From Ostreococcus mediterraneus (lineage: Eukaryota; Chlorophyta; Mamiellophyceae; Mamiellales; Bathycoccaceae), in contig WMKK01000013.1 in NCBI GenBank assembly GCA_012295225.1, positions 358,167 to 422,166 of the forward strand: a stretch of 64,000 nucleotides of DNA. Reading direction: 5' to 3'. Below the pieces are notes generated by a model. It was given only the letters and a program-made list of their open reading frames with translations. It was not told the DNA's origin and searched no databases. A program made the translations under genes and the position numbers. Numbering within the stretch: position 1 is the stretch's first letter; every line of letters starts with the position of its first letter. Shown here in pieces: positions 27,750 to 37,860 of this stretch.

Positions 27750-30578
27750 ATGGCGACGCCGCGACGATCGCCGAGGTCGGCATCGAAAGCCGCATCACCA
27801 CCGCCGTCGACGCCGCCGTCGAGCCGACGACGGACGCGCGCGACGCCGGTCAAAGACGGCCAAGATGCCGGCGATCGACGCGCGAGCGCTGACGCGCACG
27901 CGGACGCGCCGACGGATGACGATGGACGACGCGCGAGCGCGACCGCGGACGGTGGGCTGACGTCGCCCGTGACGCACGCGCGTTCGGGCGGGGCGACGCC
28001 GCGGAGGTCGACGGGTGGGGCGGATGTGGAGATGGCGGATGTCGCGCGCGCGGCGCCGGCGAGTCCGCTGGAGGATTTGTTTTCGCCGCCGGCGCCGCGC
28101 GCGGGTACGGGCGTCGGGGCTGCGCTCGCGACGCCGCGGAGTGCCATGCGCGGTGGTGGCCGCACGCCCGGGAGGGTTGGATTTGGTACGCCGCGGGCGA
28201 CGCCGCGGAGTGATTTGGGGTTGACGGGGAGCGCGCGCGCGCGGCGATACGCGGGCGAAGGCGACTTTGCGGGTGGTTCACAGCTTCAGGGCACGCAGGA
28301 TGATTTTTTAGCGTCGCCGCCGATGAGCGCTGGGGATCATTTATTGCGTGCGCGTCAAGCGCAAGATGAAGAGGCGTCGCATACGTATATTTGGGGCACG
28401 CGCGTCAACGTGTACGACACCAAGCAGCGTTTTCGACGCTTCATTGAACACTTTGAATTACCCGATTCTGGCGTGTCGTATTACGATGAAAAATTGCGTG
28501 CATTGGCGGAACTTGGCCAGGCGGTTTTGGATTTGGATTGTCAGCACGTGAATGAGTACGATTCATACTTGTACAAGCTTCTTATGGATTATCCGCAAGA
28601 AATGATTCCGCTCTTTGACGACGTCGCGAGCGATTATTTTCAAGAAAGTATTGCACCGTTGGATGAGGAGACTGAATTTGCGCGCATCATCGTTCGGCCT
28701 TTCAACGTACTGAATGTGAGACCCATGCGTGATTTGAATCCCTCGGACATTGATAAAATGGTGAGCGTGCGCGGGATGGTGACGCGCTGCACGACGGTGA
28801 TTCCCGACTTGAAGCTCGCGTTTTTCAAATGCTTAATGTGTGGAACGTCTCCAGATCACATTCAAGTCGATCGAGGTCGCGTGAATGAACCCCCGCTGAA
28901 ATGTCCAGGATGTGGGAAACCCGGGACGATGACGCTCATCCACAACCAGTGCATCTTTGCGAATAAGCAAACCGTCAAGATGCAAGAGACTCCAGACGCG
29001 ATTCCCGAAGGCGAAACGCCGCACACGGTGTCGATGTGCGTGTTTGATGAACTTGTCGACCAAGCCAAGCCAGGTGATCGCGTTGAAGTCACTGGTGTGT
29101 ATCGAGCCGTGCCGATTCGCATAAGTTCCACGCGCCGAACGTTGAAGAGCGTGTACAAGACGTATTTGGATATCATTCACATTAGAAAGGATTCCGCGAG
29201 TCGCATGCGAAACACGGCGGGCGCGGAGGATGACGAAGGAAACAAGAACTCTTCGGCTGAACGATCTTCCGGGGTGGCAAGTAGCGCTGGGCCAAATCAA
29301 GCGATTGAGTTTCCCCCAGAACGTGTGGCAGAATTCGAAGAGTTGAGTCGCTCGCCTGATATTTACGACCGACTCGTGGCGTCGCTCGCGCCTTCGATTT
29401 GGGAGTTGGAGGACGTCAAAAAGGGTTTACTTTGCCAGCTCTTCGGCGCAACGAATAAAACGTTTAGCGGCACTGCCGCGAACAAAGTTCGCGGTGATAT
29501 TAACGTCTTACTCGTCGGTGATCCAGGCGTTGCCAAGTCGCAAATGCTCACATACGTGCATCGAATCGCGCCGCGCGGCATGTACACCTCTGGCCGAGGT
29601 TCATCCGCAGTCGGTCTCACTGCCTACGTCACTCGCGATCCGGAATCCAAAGACATGGTTCTCGAATCCGGTGCGTTGGTGCTTTCCGACCGTGGTATCT
29701 GCTGCATCGATGAGTTTGACAAGATGTCCGATAGCGCGCGCTCGATGTTGCACGAAGTCATGGAACAGCAAACGGTGTCCATCGCCAAGGCGGGGATCAT
29801 TGCCGTATTGAACGCTCGTACGTCTGTGTTGGCGTCGGCGAACCCTGTTGGAAGTAGATACAATCCGAACATGTCCATGGTGGATAACATTCAGCTCCCG
29901 CCCACTCTGTTGTCGCGTTTTGATTTGCTCTACTTGTTGCTCGACAAGCCAAACGCCGAAACGGATCGACGCTTGGCTCGTCACTTGGTGAGTCTTCACT
30001 ACAAAGAGCCACCGCAAAAGAAACGTGGCGCCATTCCTGCTTCATTGCTTACGGATTACGTCTCTTACGCGCGTGCGATGATTCAACCCGTGTTGAGTGA
30101 TGAAGCCGCCGAGGAACTCGTTGAAGGATACGTCGAGATGCGACGCATGGGCGGCAGTCGCAAGGTTATCACCGCCACGCCGCGTCAGTTGGAGTCATTG
30201 ATTCGTTTGTCAGAATCGTTGGCTCGCATGCGTCTGTGCGAACGTGTTGATCGCGACGATGCCAAAGAGGCGTTGCGTCTGATGCGAGTCGCGATGCAGC
30301 AGTCCGCCGTCGACCCACGCACGGGAACCATTGACATGGATAAAATTTTAACCGGCCACAGTTCGGCTGATCGACAGCACCGCAGGGTTGTCGCTGACGC
30401 CGTCGTCGCGTGCTTATCGGCGTCAGCAAACGGTAAACTTAGATTGAGCGAGTTAGTAAAGGCGTTGGCTGAGAAGAACGCGATGACGTTGAGTGTGCAA
30501 GAGGTTCGCGACGGCGCCATGCTCCTCGTCGAGCAAGAAAACGCGAGCATTCGAGGCGACCTCGTCACCCTCTTATGA
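27750..30578 (+). CDS. MCM4: MCM4, replicative helicase subunit
   Basis: A 942-residue intronless protein. A long Ser/Pro/Arg-rich N terminus (about 150 residues, with many SP and TP sites typical for kinase control of MCM4) precedes the OB fold with a four-Cys zinc finger (CLMC and CPGC near residues 356-388). The AAA+ core has Walker A GDPGVAKSQ near 590, Walker B CCIDEFDKM near 650 and the arginine finger SRFD near 720. The GETPHTV segment near 423 and overall pattern identify MCM4 among MCM2-7. It unwinds DNA as part of the CMG complex in the nucleus. Confidence 0.96.
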   Translation: MATPRRSPRSASKAASPPPSTPPSSRRRTRATPVKDGQDAGDRRASADAHADAPTDDDGRRASATADGGLTSPVTHARSGGATPRRSTGGADVEMADVARAAPASPLEDLFSPPAPRAGTGVGAALATPRSAMRGGGRTPGRVGFGTPRATPRSDLGLTGSARARRYAGEGDFAGGSQLQGTQDDFLASPPMSAGDHLLRARQAQDEEASHTYIWGTRVNVYDTKQRFRRFIEHFELPDSGVSYYDEKLRALAELGQAVLDLDCQHVNEYDSYLYKLLMDYPQEMIPLFDDVASDYFQESIAPLDEETEFARIIVRPFNVLNVRPMRDLNPSDIDKMVSVRGMVTRCTTVIPDLKLAFFKCLMCGTSPDHIQVDRGRVNEPPLKCPGCGKPGTMTLIHNQCIFANKQTVKMQETPDAIPEGETPHTVSMCVFDELVDQAKPGDRVEVTGVYRAVPIRISSTRRTLKSVYKTYLDIIHIRKDSASRMRNTAGAEDDEGNKNSSAERSSGVASSAGPNQAIEFPPERVAEFEELSRSPDIYDRLVASLAPSIWELEDVKKGLLCQLFGATNKTFSGTAANKVRGDINVLLVGDPGVAKSQMLTYVHRIAPRGMYTSGRGSSAVGLTAYVTRDPESKDMVLESGALVLSDRGICCIDEFDKMSDSARSMLHEVMEQQTVSIAKAGIIAVLNARTSVLASANPVGSRYNPNMSMVDNIQLPPTLLSRFDLLYLLLDKPNAETDRRLARHLVSLHYKEPPQKKRGAIPASLLTDYVSYARAMIQPVLSDEAAEELVEGYVEMRRMGGSRKVITATPRQLESLIRLSESLARMRLCERVDRDDAKEALRLMRVAMQQSAVDPRTGTIDMDKILTGHSSADRQHRRVVADAVVACLSASANGKLRLSELVKALAEKNAMTLSVQEVRDGAMLLVEQENASIRGDLVTLL

Positions 30579-30816
30579 AGGCGGCTATAGCAGAAAGTGT
30601 GTGTAATTCAATTCACCCAAGGAAGTTAAATTCATTATAACAAAGCGTGAGTCATGTGATCCTAATCCTATCATGGCCACTATGTACAAAGGCTCGCGCC
30701 GAATGACGACTTGACTTGAGTTTTCGCGCGTTGGCAAATGTAAGTAATCAAATTGTGTTTTGTGGTGCTCGAAGCCTCACCAGACTAAAGAATGCGACAG
30801 CATCGGGATTAACCCT

Positions 30817-33800
30817 TTAGCTGATGCCCGCGGCACCAGTGTACGCGCTACCCGCGGAGAGCTCCTTACCATCACCAGTCAACACCGTAATCATACCTTC
30901 TGCGTTCACATCCATGATGCACGACGACCCCTCAGAAATCTCACCCGTGAGCATCTTCTCGGAAAGGTTATCCTCCAACAAGCGCATGATGGCACGACGC
31001 AACGGGCGCGCACCATACGCCGGGGAGAAACCTTCGTCGACAAGACGATCCTTGAAGCGCTCCGTGCACTCAAGGGTGATGTCTTTCTCCTTCAAACGCT
31101 TGAACACATTCTCGAGCATGATGTACGCGATTTCGCGAACTTCTTGCTTGTTGAGTTGACGGAACACAATGATTTCATCAAGACGGTTAAGGAACTCGGG
31201 ACGGAAGTAGTTCTTGAGATCCTCCATGACTAAGCTCTTGATACGGTTGTACGATTGGTCTTCAGCGTTATCGTCAAGCTGGAAACCCAAGCCACCGCCA
31301 CCCTTTTCAATCGCCGACGCGCCGACGTTGGACGTCATGATGATGAGGGTGTTCTTGAAGTCGACAACGCGGCCCTTGGAGTCGGTCAAGCGACCGTCTT
31401 CAAGGATTTGAAGCATCATGTTGAAAACATCAGGGTGCGCCTTTTCGATTTCATCGAAAAGCACGAGGGTGTACGGACGCCGCCGAACAGCCTCAGTGAG
31501 TTGACCACCCTCAGAGTAACCGACGTAACCCGGCGGAGAACCGATGAGCTTGGACACGGTGTGACGCTCCATGAATTCAGACATATCGAGGCGAACCATG
31601 GCTTCTTCGGAACCAAAATAGAAGGCAGAAAGGGACTTGGCAAGTTCAGACTTACCAACACCAGTCGGACCGGAGAAGATGAAGGACGCAACTGGGCGGT
31701 TCGGGTTCTTCAAGCCGGTACGGGCGCGGCGAATAGCGCGCGCGCACGCGACGACGGCTTCTTCTTGGCCAATCAAACGCTTGTGGAGGGTTGCTTCCAT
31801 GTCCATCAAACGAGTACCTTCATCAGAAGACACCTTATCGACGGGGATACCAGTCCAGGCGGCGACAATGTCGGCAATGTCTTGCTCGACGACAGTCGGG
31901 CCCGTGGCGTCGCCAGAGTCAACCTTAGCCTTGTTTTCTTCTTGCTTCTTCTCCGTGATAGCCTTGATTTGGGCGCGAAGTTCAACTTCACGATCGCGAA
32001 GACCACCAGCGGCTTCGAAATCTTGAGAGCGAATGGCGGTGTCCTTCTCCTTCATCAAAGCCTTCAACTCCTTGTCGAGTTCCTTGGCTTCCTCCGGGAG
32101 CGCGGCGTGCGAGAGGCGCACGCGGGAACCAGCCTCGTCGATGAGATCGATCGCCTTGTCGGGCAAGAAACGATCGGAGATGTATTGGCTGGAGAACTTC
32201 GCGGCCGCAATGAGAGCATCATCGGAGTACTTGAGCTTGTGGTGCAATTCATAGCGCTCACGGAGACCGCGGAGAATTTGAATGGTTTCATCCACCGTCG
32301 GCTCCGGAACTTGCACCGGTTGGAAACGACGCTCGAGCGCCGGGTCCTTCTCAATGTGCTTGCGGTACTCATCAATCGTAGTGGCACCGATGCACTGGAG
32401 TTCGCCACGCGCCAAGGCGGGCTTCAAGATGTTCGCGGCGTCAATGGCACCTTCCGCCGCACCAGCGCCAATGAGCGTGTGAACCTCGTCGATGAAGAGG
32501 ATAATGTTTTCATCGCTCTTGACTTCATCCATGAGCTTCTTGAGGCGCTCTTCGAACTCACCACGGTACTTGGTACCGGCAACGAGGAGACCCATGTCGA
32601 GAGTCATCATGCGCTTGGAGTCGAGCGTTTCCGGAACGTCGTTCGCCGCAATCTTTTGCGCGAGACCTTCGGCAATGGCGGATTTACCGACACCCGGCTC
32701 GCCAATCAAGCAAGGGTTGTTCTTGGTACGGCGACCGAGAATTTGCGTCACACGCACAATTTCGTTCGCACGGCCAATGCACGGGTCAAGCTTACCTTCT
32801 TCAGCCTTCTTCGTGAGATCACTGCCGAATTCCTCCAACGTCGGGGTCTTTGAGCCCGCCGCCGCGCCTTGACCGCCGCCGGCGCCGGCGCCGACGGCTT
32901 CTTGGGTTTCGCCAACCATGCGGATCACTTGAGAGCGAATCTTCGCCGGATCGGCGTCGAGGTTCTCAAGAACGCGCGCCGCAACGCCTTCGCCTTCGCG
33001 GAGCAAACCGAGCAACAAGTGTTCGGTACCAATGTAATTGTGACCCAACTGGCGCGCCTCTTCGAGCGCGAGTTCGAGCACGCGCTTGGCGCGCGGGGTG
33101 AATGGAATCTCCACCGCGACAAAGCCAGAGCCACGACCGATAATCTTCTCAACTTCAATACGCGCCTCCTTCAACGAGATACCCATAGACTTGAGCACCT
33201 TGGCCGCGATACCCGTACCTTCACCAATCAAACCGAGCATAATCTATCGAGCACGCGCGCGCAAAACCTCTGTCAGTCGCGCGTTCATTCGCCGCGCGCG
33301 CGCGCGTCAAATCAAACCACACCCACGCACACGCGTGCGCGCCACGCAACGCCAACGCACGCATCGCGCACATCACGCCATCGAGCATGCCGCGTCATGC
33401 AATTCGCGCGCGTCACGCATCCTCGCGCGCCAATCGCGCGCGCGCGTCGCCCGCGCGCGCGCGGCGCGAGATACGCTAAAACCTAGGCTCCCTCCCGCGA
33501 TCGCATCGCCCCCCTCCCCCAGCGCGCCCCGCCACGCGCACGAACGCGCGCGCCGCGCCGTTCAACCCGCGCGTTCGCAATCACACGCCGCTTTTATGCG
33601 TACCTGTTCGGTGCCGACAAAGTTATGCCCGAGCCTGCGCGCCTCTTCTTGCGCCAACATGACCACCTTGATGGCTTTCTCCGTGAAGCGCTGTTCGCGC
33701 GCGCGTCAACATCGAACGCATCATCGTCAGTCTCCGTGCGTCGCGTCGCGCGCCGCGCCGCGCCGTCGCGCCGTGCGATACAACCCTTTAACCACCATCA

Positions 33801-34081
33801 CACGCGCCCGCGCGTACGGCGATCGCACGCACCTCAAACATCGCCTCGACGACCAATCGCTTGCCGCGCGCGTGGCGCGACCCTAGGCTCGCGCGCGCGC
33901 GCACGCGCACCGCGCCGTAGCTCGCGCGCGCGCCGCCGAGCGTCACCGCGCTCGAGACGCCGCCGAGCGCGTGCGCGGTGCGATCACCGCGCACCGCGCG
34001 CGCGCGGGGCGTCGTCGTCGTCGACGACGAACGCGCGTGGACCGCGACGCGCGAGGCGCCGAGCGCGCGCGCGAACGTCAT
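30817..34081 (-). CDS. clpC: ClpC, stromal Hsp100 chaperone (three exons)
   Basis: Exons 34081-33833 (donor GTGCGT), 33690-33604 (donor GTACGC) and 33243-30817 join in frame to 920 residues. Exon 1 is the transit peptide ending EAMFE; exon 2 adds [29 protein letters not shown]; exon 3 starts [11 protein letters not shown]. The domains are: duplicated Clp N domain, AAA1 with GEPGVGKSA, a UVR motif in the middle ([23 protein letters not shown]), and AAA2 with GPTGVGKSE. ClpC unfolds substrates for the ClpP protease and acts at the plastid import channel. Introns of 142 and 360 nt have CTGAC at 33729-33725 and 33276-33272. The intron bases hold nothing else notable except CCTAGG boxes. Confidence 0.95.
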
Positions 34082-34808
34082 GACGATGACGACGATGCGT
34101 GTGTGTGGGGTGACGTGTGATGCGCGCCTGCGAAGGAGACGAAACGGCTAGGCGCGGATCGAATTCGATGTGCGTCGACGTGCGTGCGTGCGTCGTCGTC
34201 GTCGCGGACGTCGTCGACGGCGGGCGTGCGAATGGCGCTCTGGCGGTCGTCCGCGCGCGAGAGCCCGTCGACGACGTCCGCGACGACGCGACGGCACCTC
34301 ACGCGTGCGAGTGCGCGATATGCATGTAGACCACGCGTCTACGTTCCGTGTGTCCGAGAAATCCACGATATACATATATAGCGCGCGTCACCCGCGGGCG
34401 TGTGCGATACAGAGGATACGCCTCGCATCGTACGCGTCGACGGGCCATGCCGTGGATCACGATCGACCATGCATGTGCGATAGGCGTCTAGACCACGCGT
34501 CTACGTTCCGTGTGTCCGAGAAATCCACGATATACATATGTAGCGCACGTCATCACCCGCGGAGGTATTGATAGACTTTCATAGATGTTACGTACGGCGT
34601 ACTTGGCCAACACGACGCGAGTTCCGCGCGACGTCGAGGCACGGGGGAACCCTCGACTGTTGACGGGGCGCCGACCGATTCGCGCGCGATTCGCGATCGA
34701 TTCGCGGATCGATCGATTCGCGGATCGATCGATGCACGCCATCGATCGATTCGTGCGCGATTCGCGATCGAAATCGGGCACCCCATCGGGCGTCAGTCGC
34801 CGGCGGGC
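34082..34808. promoter_or_regulatory. Divergent intergenic region between ClpC and the SMARCAL1-like gene
   Basis: 727 bp without a supported gene. It carries the 72-bp direct repeat described separately and, at about 34676-34780, a simple tract built from GCGATTCGCG and GATCGATC words. Short ORFs here only mirror the repeats. It presumably contains both promoters. Confidence 0.45.
34327..34562. repeat. Dispersed direct repeat, about 72 bp, two copies 162 bp apart
   Basis: Copies at 34327-34397 and 34489-34562 share TAGACCACGCGTCTACGTTC, TGTCCGAGAAATCCACGATA and the following TACATAT.TAGCGC.CGTCA and CCCGCGG, with only a few differences. The first bases form a small inverted repeat (TAGAC and GTCTA). 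A TATA-like TATACATAT is inside each copy. No open frame of significance is conserved, so a duplicated promoter module is one reading. Confidence 0.85.
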
Positions 34809-36827
34809 ATGGATTGGGACGACGACGTCGACGACGGCGCGGCGTGGGCGCGCGCGGCGTGCGATGCGGTGCGCGCGGTGGAAGCCGCGCGCGCGGCGGC
34901 GGCGGCGGCGACGTCGGGACGCGCGAACGGCGGTGCTGCGCCGGCGTCGGCGCGCGAGCCGTGTGGGCAGCGGCGACAGGGACAGGGACAGGGAAAGATT
35001 ACGGTGGAGTTCGTGCCGCACGGCGTCGATCGATTCGCGATCGTCGTCGGGGGTGGTGGTGGTGGTGACGACGTCGACGTCGCGCGCGAGCGCGCGCGCG
35101 GCGTGGCTGGGGCGACGGTGGACGCGGCGACGCGGCGGTGGACGGTGCCGCGCGAGGCGCTCGCGCGCGCGAGAGAGGCGTTCGCGGGCGAGGCGTTTGC
35201 GGTGAAACCGGTGCCTGGGATTGTGTTGCGCGCGATGGATGTGAAGTTTGACGCGTTTGAGCGCGCGTGCGAGGCGACGTACGCGGCGAAGGTTTCAAAG
35301 GCGTTGGACGCGAAGATGTTTGACTTTCAGCGCGAAGGCGTGCGGTACGCGTTGCGCAGGGGCGGGCGCGTGTTGATCGGGGATGAGATGGGGCTCGGGA
35401 AGACGGTACAGGCGTGTGCGTTGTTGTCGTGCTATCGCGACGAATGTCCGGCGTTGATTTTGGTGCCGACTTCGTTGCGGGAGTGTTGGCGAAACGCTTT
35501 GCAGACGTGGTTAAACGTCGACGACGGAGACATCGCGTGCGTGGCGTCTGGTAACGACGGTGACAAACTCATAGGCAGCACGTTTGATATCGTCCCTTAC
35601 TCGCTCGTTGTCAAGTTGCTCGATCGTTTACAGCGAAAACGCTACCAAGTCATCGTCGCCGACGAGAGTCACTTCTTGAAGGATCGAAAGACGAAACGCA
35701 CGGCGGCGGTGACGCCGTTACTCAGAGACGCGAGACGCGCGATTTGTCTCACCGGGACGCCGGCGTTGAATCGACCGATCGAGCTGTTCACACAACTCGC
35801 GGCGATTGTCCCGCGTGTATTCACTACGGTGAGCGAGTTCGGGAACCGATACTGCCAAGGCGGCGGACCGTTCGCGATGTGGTCTGGTAAATCTAACGGC
35901 GAAGAATTGCACGCGATAATTTCGCGACTGTGCATGGTTCGGCGATTGAAAAAGGACGTCCTTACCAGTTTGCCCGCGAAACAGCGCACGCAAGTTTGGC
36001 TAACGCCTGAAGCAAAGGATATGGCGCAAGTCAAGGCTATCAAGGCGCAGCTCGAGAAATTACGAGCCGCGGGCAACGCGAGCGAGTTCGAAGAGAAACG
36101 ATTGGTGAACGCGCTTTACGCTGCGAGTGCAAATGCTAAGCAAGATGTGGTCAATGAGTACTTGGAAACCGTCATTGAAGGTTCTGAGGCAAAGTTTTTA
36201 TTCTTCGCGCATCACACGGCGATGCTCGACGGCGTTTCTCAGTTTTTGGCGAAGAAGAAAATTAAATTCATTCGCATTGATGGGTCGACGGCGTCAACCG
36301 CGCGCGGTGCGCTCGTCGATACGTTTCAAAAAGATGACACGTACCGAGTCGCGGTACTGAGCATCATCGCCGCTGGGAGCGGATTGACGTTGACCGCCGC
36401 GTCGACAGTTATATTTGGAGAAATGAGTTGGACGCCGGGTCATTTAATCCAAGCCGAAGACCGCGCGCATCGCATCGGGCAAGTCTCAAATGTCTTGGTG
36501 CAATATCTGCACGCAAAAGGGACTATCGATGACATCATTTGGGGGTCTATTAACAACAAGCTCGAAGGCCTAGGGCAAGTGCTCGACGGGCACCGCGGTA
36601 AGCATCTTGAAACCGAGGAGTCCTTACAACGAAAAGAGCAACGTAAGCTGAGCGACGCGAGCCCGCCGAATAGGAGTCCAAAGAAATCGAAACTTTCCGA
36701 CGAGATCGATCCGACGCAGAGAACGATTACCGAGCTCTTCTCGTCGCAAGCGACGCAAAAGTCCAAGCGAGACTCCACAAATGACATCGAGTGGCCGAGC
36801 CTCGATGAAAACAACCTAGCGTTTTAG
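34809..36827 (+). CDS. SMARCAL1-like SNF2 annealing helicase
   Basis: A 672-residue protein. Residues about 58-125 resemble the HARP domain preceding the motor (KITVEFVPHG through WTVPREALARAREAF). The SNF2 core shows motif I DEMGLGKTVQA near 195, motif II DESHFLKD near 285, motif III LTGTPALNRP, and motifs V-VI SIIAAGSGLTLTAA and QAEDRAHRIGQ. SMARCAL1/ZRANB3 proteins rewind stalled replication forks in the nucleus. Near the C terminus, QRTITELF (about residues 635-642) resembles a PCNA-interacting box. No RPA-binding N terminus or ZRANB3 nuclease is visible, so this is a minimal form. Start ATG 34809 is supported by the conserved HARP region. Confidence 0.88.
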   Translation: MDWDDDVDDGAAWARAACDAVRAVEAARAAAAAATSGRANGGAAPASAREPCGQRRQGQGQGKITVEFVPHGVDRFAIVVGGGGGGDDVDVARERARGVAGATVDAATRRWTVPREALARAREAFAGEAFAVKPVPGIVLRAMDVKFDAFERACEATYAAKVSKALDAKMFDFQREGVRYALRRGGRVLIGDEMGLGKTVQACALLSCYRDECPALILVPTSLRECWRNALQTWLNVDDGDIACVASGNDGDKLIGSTFDIVPYSLVVKLLDRLQRKRYQVIVADESHFLKDRKTKRTAAVTPLLRDARRAICLTGTPALNRPIELFTQLAAIVPRVFTTVSEFGNRYCQGGGPFAMWSGKSNGEELHAIISRLCMVRRLKKDVLTSLPAKQRTQVWLTPEAKDMAQVKAIKAQLEKLRAAGNASEFEEKRLVNALYAASANAKQDVVNEYLETVIEGSEAKFLFFAHHTAMLDGVSQFLAKKKIKFIRIDGSTASTARGALVDTFQKDDTYRVAVLSIIAAGSGLTLTAASTVIFGEMSWTPGHLIQAEDRAHRIGQVSNVLVQYLHAKGTIDDIIWGSINNKLEGLGQVLDGHRGKHLETEESLQRKEQRKLSDASPPNRSPKKSKLSDEIDPTQRTITELFSSQATQKSKRDSTNDIEWPSLDENNLAF

Positions 36828-36884
36828 CGCCTTATTAGTAAGTACATGTAGCTTAAAGAGATTACAAGAGGTTTGCATGCGTTT

Positions 36885-37832
36885 TTACCGGAACTTCTGG
36901 CTCTTCTGTTGTTCGTCTATACGCTCTCGCATGGTTTGCACGACGCCATCCCCGAGCACCGCCTTGGACGGGTCCTTCATGAATTGATTCTCCGCATCTT
37001 CGCTGTGATACACGCACGACACCTCGGGCGACTTATCCAAATCTCCAACGAACGCAAACGTATTCATATGACTCTTACACACCTCTTCCGCCTTTTTATC
37101 CACCACATCGCGTCGCTCCAAAACGCTCCAGTTTGACCTTCGCAACACGCACCCCGGTTTCACCTCTGGTTGCGCCACGTACACGTTGAATGGATTCAGC
37201 GACAAAAAGACGCGCTGATCAAAAACCATCGCCGACGCTCCATTCGCCATGCACAACTCACTGGACGGCGTGCGCCTATCTAAAATCTCTCGCGACGCCA
37301 CGTTTGACGGCTCCAAATCCACCGCCGTGTCAAATACCACGCCCGCGCCGATGCCAATCACGAACGCCCCGGCGATTAAAAACTTATTCAGCTCGCGACC
37401 GGGCCCACCGCCACCGTCACCCATGCCGTCGTCATCGATGTATCGTCCATTCGGCCCGTTCGGACCGCGAGGCTGCGCGGACGGCGCCGCGTCGTACCCC
37501 CCGCGACGACCGACGTTCGCCATGCGGTCGCGCGTCTCCGTCGACGCGCGTCGTCCCGCACTCGACGCGCGTCGATCGCCATCACGATCGCGTTCGTACG
37601 CACCGCCACTCATCGCGTCCTCGTCGTCTTCGTACATGGCGCGCGGCGTCACCGTTGCGGACCGTCGATTCGTGACACCGTGCGTCGTCATGAATCCCCG
37701 TCTCACGCTCGTCGTACACGCCCGCGTCGACGCCGCGCGCTCGCACTGCGCGAGACGCACCGCGCGCGACGCCGACGCGCGCGATGGCGCGCCACACGAC
37801 GCCGTCGGCGTCGACGCCGTCGTCATCAACAT
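36885..37832 (-). CDS. DUF3172 plastid protein
   Basis: About 315 residues from ATG 37832 (the frame opens at a GTG at 37844). The N-terminal half is an Arg/Ser-rich leader with low-complexity Asp/Gly stretches. One hydrophobic segment (FLIAGAFVIGIGAGVVFDT) precedes the conserved domain FLSLNPFNVYVAQPEVKPGCVLRRSNWSVLERRDVV and NTFAFVGDLDKSPEVSCVYHSEDAENQF. I recognise this as the DUF3172 family shared by cyanobacteria and plastids, with no known biochemical role. The TM segment and origin suggest a plastid membrane location. It is head-to-head with the FBPase gene, with 28 bp between the chosen start codons. Confidence 0.78.
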   Translation of the reverse strand: MLMTTASTPTASCGAPSRASASRAVRLAQCERAASTRACTTSVRRGFMTTHGVTNRRSATVTPRAMYEDDEDAMSGGAYERDRDGDRRASSAGRRASTETRDRMANVGRRGGYDAAPSAQPRGPNGPNGRYIDDDGMGDGGGGPGRELNKFLIAGAFVIGIGAGVVFDTAVDLEPSNVASREILDRRTPSSELCMANGASAMVFDQRVFLSLNPFNVYVAQPEVKPGCVLRRSNWSVLERRDVVDKKAEEVCKSHMNTFAFVGDLDKSPEVSCVYHSEDAENQFMKDPSKAVLGDGVVQTMRERIDEQQKSQKFR

Positions 37833-37860
37833 CGGTGTCAGCACCGATGCGCAGCGCGAA

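Noticed and set aside
31255-32853. A 532-codon plus-strand ORF
   Set aside because: It is wholly antisense to ClpC exon 3 and has no recognisable domain.
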